Assembly (NCBI GenBank): GCA_900752815.1 | Contig: CAADWS010000106.1 | Span: 1 to 29,863, forward strand | Reading direction: 5' to 3' | Source of the DNA: Bacteroidaceae bacterium | GTDB taxonomy: Bacteria; Bacteroidota; Bacteroidia; Bacteroidales; Bacteroidaceae | Length of the DNA: 29,863 nt | In this document: positions 15,587 to 22,169 of the stretch, in pieces | Numbering within the stretch: position 1 is the stretch's first letter | Layout of the letters: the number at the start of each line of letters is the position of its first letter | Notes under the pieces: generated by a model | Told to the model about the DNA's origin: nothing | What the model saw: only the letters and a program-made list of their open reading frames with translations | Database searches by the model: none | Program-made: the position numbers and the translations under genes

Positions 15587-16903
15587 ATGTCAGAACAGAA
15601 TAACAACCTTTTGATTGACATGGGCGTACCCTCCACCACGCCCTCCATCATTAAAGTAATCGGAGTCGGCGGTGGCGGCGGAAATGCCGTCAACCACATG
15701 TACCGCGAAGGTATCCACGACGTCAATTTCGTCATCTGCAACACCGACTCCAAGGCGCTCTGCGACTCTCCCGTTCCCGTGCGCCTGCAGCTCGGCAAGG
15801 AAGGTCTCGGCGCCGGCAACCGTCCAGCCCGTGCCCGCGAGGCTGCCGAAGAAAGCGTGGAAGACATCCGCCGCATGCTCGACGACGGCACCAAGATGGT
15901 ATTCATCACCGCCGGAATGGGCGGCGGCACCGGCACCGGCGCCGCTCCGGTCATTGCCCGCGAGGCCAAGGCGATGGGCATCCTCACCGTCGGCATCGTT
16001 ACCATCCCCTTCCTCTTCGAAGGCAACAAGAAAATCGACCAGGCGCTCGACGGCGTTGAGGAAATCTCCAAGCACGTTGACGCCCTGCTCGTCATCAACA
16101 ACGAACGCCTGCGCGAAATCTACCCCGACCTCAACGTGCTCAGCGCCTTCGAGAAAGCTGACAACACGCTCTCCGTGGCCGCACGCAGCATCGCCGAAAT
16201 CATCACCATGCACGGCATCATCAACCTCGACTTCCGCGATGTCTGCACCGTGCTCAAGGACGGCGGAGTGGCCATCATGTCCACCGGCTACGGCGACGGC
16301 GAGAACCGCGTCACCAAGGCCATCGAAGACGCCCTCCACTCCCCGCTGCTCAACAACAACGACATCTTCAACTCCCGCAAGGTGCTCCTCTCCATCTCCT
16401 TCTGCGCCGAAAAGGAAGGCGACCTGCTCATGATGGAAGAAATGAACGAGGTGCACGAATTCATGTCGAAGTTCCACGACGACGTGGAGACCAAATGGGG
16501 ACTCTCCACCGACCCCTCGCTCGAAAAGCGCGTGAAAATCACCATCCTCGCCACCGGATTCGGCATCACCAACGTGCCGGGCATGAAGGACAAGCAGCTG
16601 CAGGAAGAAGAAGCCATCCGGCAGAAGAACGCCGAGAAGATGGAGGAATATGAGGACCGCCGCGGCCAGTACTACGGTCCCGGCGACAAGAAGAGCGGAC
16701 AGAAGCGCCGCCCGCGCTCCTACCTCTTCGGGCTCAACGACCTCGACAACGAGGAAGTCATCTCCCTGCTCGAACTCACGCCCACCTACCGGCGCAGCAA
16801 GGAGCAGCTGGCCGACATCAAGAGCAAGACGACCGAAAACTATCCCATCGATTTCGGCGACCTGCCCCGTCAGGAGGGCAACATGGTCATCAGTTTCGAC
16901 TGA
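15587..16903 (+). CDS. ftsZ: Cell division protein FtsZ (first of two tandem copies)
   Basis: A 438-residue tubulin-like GTPase that forms the Z ring. All FtsZ hallmarks are intact: the first glycine-rich loop GVGGGGGNAV (residues 26-35), the signature GGGTGTG (112-118), ADNTL at the guanine site, and a complete T7 loop NLDFRD (213-218). N213, D215 and D218 match E. coli Asn207, Asp209 and Asp212. After the core there is a charged linker (about 335-380), a second conserved block LDNEEVISLLELTPTYRRSK, and a ~30-residue tail ending in ISFD that may hold the FtsA-binding peptide. It lies 73 bases after ftsA. By every criterion this is the orthodox, fully competent copy. Confidence 0.98.
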   Translation: MSEQNNNLLIDMGVPSTTPSIIKVIGVGGGGGNAVNHMYREGIHDVNFVICNTDSKALCDSPVPVRLQLGKEGLGAGNRPARAREAAEESVEDIRRMLDDGTKMVFITAGMGGGTGTGAAPVIAREAKAMGILTVGIVTIPFLFEGNKKIDQALDGVEEISKHVDALLVINNERLREIYPDLNVLSAFEKADNTLSVAARSIAEIITMHGIINLDFRDVCTVLKDGGVAIMSTGYGDGENRVTKAIEDALHSPLLNNNDIFNSRKVLLSISFCAEKEGDLLMMEEMNEVHEFMSKFHDDVETKWGLSTDPSLEKRVKITILATGFGITNVPGMKDKQLQEEEAIRQKNAEKMEEYEDRRGQYYGPGDKKSGQKRRPRSYLFGLNDLDNEEVISLLELTPTYRRSKEQLADIKSKTTENYPIDFGDLPRQEGNMVISFD

Positions 16904-16935
16904 CACCCCTCCCTTTCCCGCCGCCCAACCGCGGT

Positions 16936-16991
16936 CAAAGAGTTAAGGATGTCGCGCCGGCCATGGCCTGCAAGGCGTCTTTAACTCTTTG
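16936..16991 (+). repeat. Inverted repeat between the two ftsZ genes
   Basis: CAAAGAGTTAA (16936-16946) is repeated perfectly inverted as TTAACTCTTTG (16981-16991). The 34-base interior includes the palindrome GGCCATGGCC and can pair further, imperfectly. It lies 32 bases after the first ftsZ stop. There is no poly-T tract, so it could attenuate or process the transcript rather than end it. Confidence 0.75.
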
Positions 16992-17095
16992 TCGTCATTC
17001 CGCACCCGCCCGCGAAGCCCGCCCGCTGCCGGTGCCGCGAAGCCGTGCGGCCCCGTCGCGTCTCTCATCATCATCCCCTTCAGCACACGACAATC

Positions 17096-18289
17096 ATGGA
17101 CGATTTACTCATCAATCTGGTCAATGCCAGCCAGCCTTCCATCATCAAGGTCATCGGCGTAGGCGGTGGCGGCGGAAATGCCGTCGCCCACATGTACCGG
17201 AATGGCAACTTCGCCGATGTCAACTTCCTCGTATGCAACGCCGACGCCAAGGCACTCGAAATCTCCCCCGTGCCCGACCAGCTCCAACTGGGCAACGACG
17301 GTCTCGGGGCAGGCGGAAAGCCCGAAATCGGCCGCCAGCTCGCCGAGGAAAGCATCGACAGCATCCGCCGCGTGCTCGACCCCCACACCAAGATGCTCTT
17401 CATCACCGCCGGAATGGGCGGCGGCACCGGCACCGGCGCAGCCCCCGTCATCGCCCGCGAAGCCCGCAAGCGCGGCATTCTCACCGTGGGCATCGTCACC
17501 ATTCCCTTCCGCTTCGAAGGCATCCGCAAGATAGACAAGGCGCTCGACGGCGTCGACGCCATGGCCGCACAGGCCGACGCGCTCATCGTCATCAACAACG
17601 AGCTCCTGCGCGAGAACTATCAGAACTACTCCGTCACCGAAGGCTTCCAGCGGGCCGACGACACGCTCAGCATCGCCGTAAAAAGCATTGTCGACATCAT
17701 CACCATGCACGGCAAGATGATTCTCGACTTCCGCGATGTCTACAACACCCTGCACGACGGCGGCATTGCCGTCATGTCCACCGGCTATGCCTCCGGCGAA
17801 GGCCGCGTGGCCCGGGCCATCGCCGATGCGCTCAACTCGCCCTTCGTCTGCCGCCGCGACATCTACAAATCGCGCAAAATCCTCATGTCCATCTCCACCA
17901 GCACGGCCCACAACCTCATGATTTACGAGATGAACGACATCAACGCCTTCATGCTCAACTTCGAGGACAAATACATCGAAACCAAGTATGGGCTGGCCAC
18001 CGACGAAAGCCTCGGCGACCGCGTCAAGGTCACCCTCCTCGCCTCCGGCTTTGCCCTGCCCAACAAGGAAAAGCAGGAAACCGTCATCCACTTCAGCGAA
18101 GAGGACATCCGCCGCGTCTTCCGCCGCAAGCAGCACTACGGCAACGAAGCCGCCACGCGCCCCACGCGCCACCTGTGCCTCTTCAATACCGACGAGCTCG
18201 ACAACGACGCCCTGCTGCAGTATGTAGAGGAAACCCCCACCCAACTGCGCCGGCAGCCCGTGCCCGAACACCTCCGCACGCACAGCTGA
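17096..18289 (+). CDS. Second FtsZ paralogue with altered T7 loop and short tail
   Basis: This 397-residue protein is homologous to the upstream FtsZ along its whole length, including the LDNDALLQYVEETPT block near the end. Nucleotide binding looks intact: GVGGGGGNAV (21-30) and GGGTGTG (108-114). The T7 loop reads ILDFRD: D211 and D214 remain, but the position of E. coli Asn207 is Ile209. This loop completes the active site of the neighbouring subunit, so GTP hydrolysis may be slowed (inference). The linker is short, and the protein stops about 15 residues after the second conserved block, lacking the tail seen in the first copy. It could co-polymerise and tune the Z ring. The frame is open to 17045, but homology and the TTGNNATG-poor context favour ATG at 17096. 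It lies 192 bases after the first copy. Confidence 0.95.
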   Translation: MDDLLINLVNASQPSIIKVIGVGGGGGNAVAHMYRNGNFADVNFLVCNADAKALEISPVPDQLQLGNDGLGAGGKPEIGRQLAEESIDSIRRVLDPHTKMLFITAGMGGGTGTGAAPVIAREARKRGILTVGIVTIPFRFEGIRKIDKALDGVDAMAAQADALIVINNELLRENYQNYSVTEGFQRADDTLSIAVKSIVDIITMHGKMILDFRDVYNTLHDGGIAVMSTGYASGEGRVARAIADALNSPFVCRRDIYKSRKILMSISTSTAHNLMIYEMNDINAFMLNFEDKYIETKYGLATDESLGDRVKVTLLASGFALPNKEKQETVIHFSEEDIRRVFRRKQHYGNEAATRPTRHLCLFNTDELDNDALLQYVEETPTQLRRQPVPEHLRTHS

Positions 18290-18361
18290 AGCCCGCCGCC
18301 ATTCCGGCCGACCCCCACACTTCTCATCAACTGAACCATTCACTTTAATTTTTTACATAGC

Positions 18362-18814
18362 ATGGAAATTTTCGAACAAGTCAGCAAAGACATCGTCGCC
18401 GCCATGAAGGCGAAGGACAAAGTGCGCCTGGAAGCACTCCGCAACATCAAGAAGTTCTTCATCGAAGCCAAGACCGCTCCCGGAGCCAACGATACGCTCA
18501 CCGACGAGGCCGCCCTCAAGATTCTGGCCAAGCTCGCCAAGCAGGGACGCGACACCGCCGCCCTCTACCGCGAACAGAACCGCCCCGACCTCGCAGAAGA
18601 GGAGGAAGCACAGGCCGCCGTTGCCGAAAGCTATCTGCCCCAGCCGCTCAGCGAAGCTGAACTGGAAGCAGCCCTGCGCGACATCATCGCCGAAACCGGT
18701 GCTGCTAGCCCCAAGGACATGGGCAAGGTGATGGGCGTAGCCAGCAAGCGGCTGGCCGGAAAGGCCGACGGAAAGGCCATTTCCGACAAGGTGAAACAAC
18801 TTCTGGCGCAATAA
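18362..18814 (+). CDS. yqeY: GatB/YqeY domain protein
   Basis: A 150-residue all-helical protein of the YqeY family, related to the tail domain of the GatB subunit of the Asp-tRNA/Glu-tRNA amidotransferase. It shows the family pattern: AMKAKDKVRLEALRNIK at the start, KLAKQGRDTAALYREQNRPDLAEEE cut by a conserved Arg, and a C-terminal KDMGKVMGVASKRLAGKADG block. The biochemical role of the free-standing form is not established; tRNA binding is assumed from GatB. It follows ftsZ in many Bacteroidales, so its place here marks the end of the dcw-type block. Two hairpins directly follow the stop. Confidence 0.93.
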   Translation: MEIFEQVSKDIVAAMKAKDKVRLEALRNIKKFFIEAKTAPGANDTLTDEAALKILAKLAKQGRDTAALYREQNRPDLAEEEEAQAAVAESYLPQPLSEAELEAALRDIIAETGAASPKDMGKVMGVASKRLAGKADGKAISDKVKQLLAQ

Positions 18815-18817
18815 GCA

Positions 18818-18844
18818 AAATAACGGCTGTGTGAGCCGTTATTT
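18818..18844 (+). terminator. First hairpin after yqeY
   Basis: AAATAACGGCT (18818-18828) and AGCCGTTATTT (18834-18844) form a perfect 11-bp stem with a 5-base loop. It begins 4 bases after the yqeY stop and is symmetric in A/T flanks. Confidence 0.75.
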
Positions 18845-18851
18845 CTCTGCC

Positions 18852-18879
18852 AAAGGCTTCCCCACCGGAAGCCTTTTTT
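18852..18879 (+). terminator. Rho-independent terminator of the dcw-type operon
   Basis: AAAGGCTTCC (18852-18861) pairs with GGAAGCCTTT (18867-18876) over a CCACC loop, and a T6 tract runs 18874-18879. It is a textbook terminator. The rest of the gap up to 19384 holds repeat copy R2 (19006-19094) and the minus-strand terminator at 19301-19347. I see no gene in it. Confidence 0.92.
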
Positions 18880-19005
18880 CGTGTCCACAGAGCGGAGGAA
18901 ACAGCCCCAAAAGGCGATGGCTCACCGGTCCATCCCCTGAAGCCGCACAATGCGTCGTTTCCACACGCCATGAGCGCCCCTGTTTTCACGCCCGAAAATC
19001 CTCCG

Positions 19006-19094
19006 AAAACAGTCAGTACTTTAGAAAATTCTATCGGTACTTTAGAAAAAACAGTCAGTACTTTTGTTTTTTCTAAAGTACTGACTGTTTTTTC
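19006..19094 (+). repeat. Interspersed 21-base repeat element, copy R2 (three units plus inverted arm)
   Basis: Three 21-base units occupy 19006-19026, 19027-19047 and 19048-19068. The first and third begin AAAACAGTCAGTACTTT; the middle one begins AATTCTATCGGTACTTT. An inverted copy follows at 19069-19094. Positions 19045-19064 and 19075-19094 form a perfect 20-bp stem with a 10-base loop, T-rich on both strands, so it could terminate in both directions. It lies between the convergent yqeY and lipoprotein genes. Unit 1 can pair with the same arm, giving two alternative hairpins. Confidence 0.88.
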
Positions 19095-19300
19095 AGGACA
19101 ATCCCACGCTCCCGACATCTCCAAGAAAGACGGTCCGGATGCTTCCGCACAACAAGTGCAACCGAGCGGTGTACTCTGCCTGCCCAACAAACGAACACGG
19201 CCGCCGGCTTTCCTTCCACCAGGTCGGATTACGGCAACCGGTCCGCCGCCGGCCCGTTCCGAAGAGCCACCCAACCGGCCTCGGCACAGCGCCAGCCACG

Positions 19301-19347
19301 ACAAAAAGAAGGCGCGGGCACCTCCCACTCGGGGAAGCGTCCGCGCC
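19301..19347 (-). terminator. Terminator of the susC-susD-lipoprotein operon
   Basis: On the minus strand GGCGCGG (19347-19341) and CCGCGCC (19317-19311) close a long near-perfect hairpin whose inner part (TTCCC/GGGAG with flanking pairs) continues the stem to a 5-base loop. CTTCTTTTTGT follows (19311-19301). It begins 37 bases after the lipoprotein stop. Confidence 0.82.
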
Positions 19348-19383
19348 ATTCTTATCGGGACTTGCTGTCCGGACCGGCCGGAA

Positions 19384-20628
19384 TCAGAAGTTCTTTTCGT
19401 AAAGTGTGGTGTAAGCCGCCTTGAAGTTGCGCACCAACTGGTTCTGCTTCTTCACAGCCTTTGCTGCAGCCGCTTCACCCTCTGCGTCGAGAACAAAGGT
19501 TTCGTTCACGATTCCGAAGTAACCGGCACTTACCACATAAGCCAGTTCCAGGAAGAAAGTACTGTTACCGTCGAAATATGACTTGTTACCCAATTCTCCT
19601 CCAGTATAACTCTTGCAGTCAATAGCATAGATAGGACCGTAGGAAGAGTCGCTCACACCAGTAGCCTGCTGCGGAATGCTCAGTTCGCCCGTATTGGGAT
19701 CCATCGTCATCAGCAAACCATCCGGATTGTTAAGCCAAGGAGAAATCTTGTAGCGGTTAGGATTCTCTGCGCTGACATAGAGAGAGGTCGCATATACGTC
19801 GTCGAAGACCAGACCACCCTCGATTACACCTACACTATGGCTGTAAACACCTGTACCTACCAGATTGAAGATTTCAGGCTCGGGCGTGCTGTAGCTGCGC
19901 TCTACCGTAAATGTCTGGCCAGCGAAGTTCACCACCAGTGCATAGTTGGCATCATAGCTGAAAGTACCCTGAAGCGGCGTTGCTGTAGAACCTTCGGGCA
20001 ACACCTGGGTGAAGGTACCGTTGGTGCCGTCGAAAGTATAAGTTACAGGGATTTCCACCGGGCCCTGCTCCGTACCCACGGTCACGGAGCCCTTGAATTC
20101 ACCGTTTTCAGCCTTCTCTTCCGTCAAGCTGACCAGCATGAAGTCGCTGGCCCAGTTGCCTGTTACGGGCAGGCTCTTCATAACTGCCGGCGAAAGAATA
20201 GTGTTTACCTTCTTATTGCCGTAGCTCATTTCCAGAATCAGCTGACGCTTGTTCTGCTTGTAAGCCATAACGGTCTGCACAGGAGTTTCATAGTAGCTGT
20301 CGTTACCGGATACGGCCACCAGCATACCCAATGTGTCGTCATAAGCCACATTGCTGGTAGTCATAATGGTGCGGAACGTACCTTCCTTTTCACTACCTGC
20401 CTTGCCTTCGAGGAAGAGCTGCATGACGGTATCGTTGTCAGCATTCTTGGTCAGCAATACGGCATACTCGTAGTCGCCGTTGGCGGTATAGTCAGAATGA
20501 TAATAACCAAGGGGCACAGAGCTGGGATAGTTCACCTTGAAATCATCGAAGTCATCGTTGTCGTTGCAGGCAACGAAACCCAGGCTCACCATCAGCAGCA
20601 AGGCCAATGATTTGATGTATTGTTTCAT
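19384..20628 (-). CDS. SusD-linked surface lipoprotein of unknown family
   Basis: A 414-residue lipoprotein with a Lys-led hydrophobic signal and lipobox ending at C21 (GFVAC). The residues after the cysteine are strongly acidic (NDNDDFDDF), resembling the lipoprotein export signal that sends Bacteroidetes lipoproteins to the cell surface. The remainder looks beta-rich and secreted, with many Thr, Ser, Gly and aromatic residues and no recognisable enzyme motif. The C-terminus ends in a helical, Lys/Ala/Tyr-rich stretch. It follows susD by 30 bases and is the last gene of the operon, the usual place of SusE/SusF-type glycan-binding proteins. That role is inferred from position; I do not recognise the family from sequence. 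Confidence 0.85.
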   Translation of the reverse strand: MKQYIKSLALLLMVSLGFVACNDNDDFDDFKVNYPSSVPLGYYHSDYTANGDYEYAVLLTKNADNDTVMQLFLEGKAGSEKEGTFRTIMTTSNVAYDDTLGMLVAVSGNDSYYETPVQTVMAYKQNKRQLILEMSYGNKKVNTILSPAVMKSLPVTGNWASDFMLVSLTEEKAENGEFKGSVTVGTEQGPVEIPVTYTFDGTNGTFTQVLPEGSTATPLQGTFSYDANYALVVNFAGQTFTVERSYSTPEPEIFNLVGTGVYSHSVGVIEGGLVFDDVYATSLYVSAENPNRYKISPWLNNPDGLLMTMDPNTGELSIPQQATGVSDSSYGPIYAIDCKSYTGGELGNKSYFDGNSTFFLELAYVVSAGYFGIVNETFVLDAEGEAAAAKAVKKQNQLVRNFKAAYTTLYEKNF

Positions 20629-20658
20629 GATTTTTCGTTTTTTTAGAGGTGAAACTTA

Positions 20659-22146
20659 TTACTTCCAGTTAGGTTCCAGATTACCGTTGGCCTCAGTGTC
20701 GTTGAGCGGGAGTTCCCATACCATCTTATAATAGAGGTCACCGCTGGGCTGTACGTTCAAGTCGACAGAACCGGGAGCCTGCACCAGGATGTTGGCCGTA
20801 AACGGCTGAGGGTTCATACGCTTTACGCCATCACCCCAACGCTTGAGACAGTCGAGACGGAAGCCTTCGCCCACCATTTCGCGTACCCATTCCTTTTTGA
20901 GCAGCTGCACGAGAGCATCACCGGTCAGATTGCCCGTTTCAAGACCGCGGTTCTGGCGGAGCGTCTTGAGCAGACTGAGCGCCGTAGCTTCGTCGCGCTG
21001 CGCCTTGAAGAGGCTGGCTTCCGCTGCAATCAGATACATTTCAGAAGTGCGGAACACCTTGCACATGTTATAGAACGAGTTCGTTTTTCCCTCACCTGCC
21101 TTGTAAAGAGCGGGGTTACCGGGGAACTTGCTGAAATAGTAGCCAGTCTCCTTCTGGTCACCGGCATTAATCATGTCCTTGGTGAAGAACACGTCCTTGC
21201 GCACGTCACCTGCCTCATACAGGTCCATCAGGCCCTGCGTGGGAAGGTAGTAGGGATTCCATGCGGACTGTGCTTCGTTGTAAGCCATGAAGATGGTACC
21301 GTAGCTGCCACCGCGCTCAGACGGAGTCATAAGGGGCTGGAAGATGATTTCAGAAGCCACATCATCCGTCCACATGGCTGCATAAGCGTCGGGAGTGGCC
21401 AGGGGATAGTCGGCAAAGAGAGAAGTCGCAGCTTCAATCGCGCCTTCGTAATCCTTCTTGTAGAGAAGCACACGAGCCTTGAGAGCCGTCAGCACATTCT
21501 TGTTGGGAGCGGTGATGTCGGTGCCTTCCATGATGAGCGTGTCGGCTGCGGCAATGTCACCAAGGATGAATTCTACCGTCTTGTCCAGCTTGGCACGGAA
21601 CGGCTTGGCATTCTCGTCCACCGTCTTCAGCAGAGGCAGACCCAGGTCGCTGGCTGCAGTAGCTTCATTGTATTCCTTGCAGTAACGGGGCAACATGTTG
21701 GCATAGGCAAAGGCACGGGCAAAGTAAGCAGCACCCTTGATGTTCTTGAGGATTTCCTTCTCCTGTGCATTCTGCGCCGGCACCTTGTCAATGTTGTCCA
21801 GAATATTGTTGGCATTGGTTACAAGGCCAAAATTGTTGGCCCACTTTCCATCGCCGTAAAACTGCGCCGTGGTGAAAGTCCAGTCGTATATTCTGTTGAG
21901 CTGAGCAACACCGAAAGCAGCGTTGAACAAGTCGGTCTGAATTTCACTCACATAATTGTGAGAACCGCCGGTCACATTGCGGAAGCTGTTGAGCAGGCCA
22001 GTATAGAATTTCTGCGCATCGCTCACCTTTTCCCATGACTTTTCGGAAGGAATTCTTCCGTCAGGGTACTGGTCCAGCTCGCAGGAAGTCGTCAGCGACA
22101 GCGCAAGCGCGGAACAGATCAATGTTTTGAATATATATTTTTTCAT
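20659..22146 (-). CDS. RagB/SusD family nutrient-binding outer membrane lipoprotein
   Basis: A 495-residue SusD-like lipoprotein that caps the SusC channel on the cell surface and binds the incoming glycan or peptide. It has a signal with lipobox LTTSC (C22), then ELDQYP, a start typical of the family. SusD-type blocks include WEKVSDAQKFYTGLL, the TPR-like helical region around AYFARAFAYANMLPRY, and RTSEMYLIAAEASLFKA in the C-terminal third. The family is unmistakable, but ligand specificity cannot be read from sequence. It follows susC by 23 bases and is certainly co-transcribed with it. Confidence 0.95.
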   Translation of the reverse strand: MKKYIFKTLICSALALSLTTSCELDQYPDGRIPSEKSWEKVSDAQKFYTGLLNSFRNVTGGSHNYVSEIQTDLFNAAFGVAQLNRIYDWTFTTAQFYGDGKWANNFGLVTNANNILDNIDKVPAQNAQEKEILKNIKGAAYFARAFAYANMLPRYCKEYNEATAASDLGLPLLKTVDENAKPFRAKLDKTVEFILGDIAAADTLIMEGTDITAPNKNVLTALKARVLLYKKDYEGAIEAATSLFADYPLATPDAYAAMWTDDVASEIIFQPLMTPSERGGSYGTIFMAYNEAQSAWNPYYLPTQGLMDLYEAGDVRKDVFFTKDMINAGDQKETGYYFSKFPGNPALYKAGEGKTNSFYNMCKVFRTSEMYLIAAEASLFKAQRDEATALSLLKTLRQNRGLETGNLTGDALVQLLKKEWVREMVGEGFRLDCLKRWGDGVKRMNPQPFTANILVQAPGSVDLNVQPSGDLYYKMVWELPLNDTEANGNLEPNWK

Positions 22147-22169
22147 TTCGATTGCTTTTAATTTTGGTA

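Noticed and set aside
15590..16906. A 438-codon minus-strand frame opposite the first ftsZ, and a similar one opposite the second (17105-18343)
   Set aside because: Same composition effect; they mirror the FtsZ codon pattern and have no recognisable domains.
18970..19581. A 203-codon frame running through repeat R2 as a possible heptad-repeat protein
   Set aside because: It overlaps two terminators and the end of the minus-strand lipoprotein gene, and sequence outside the repeat has no counterpart at R1 or R3.
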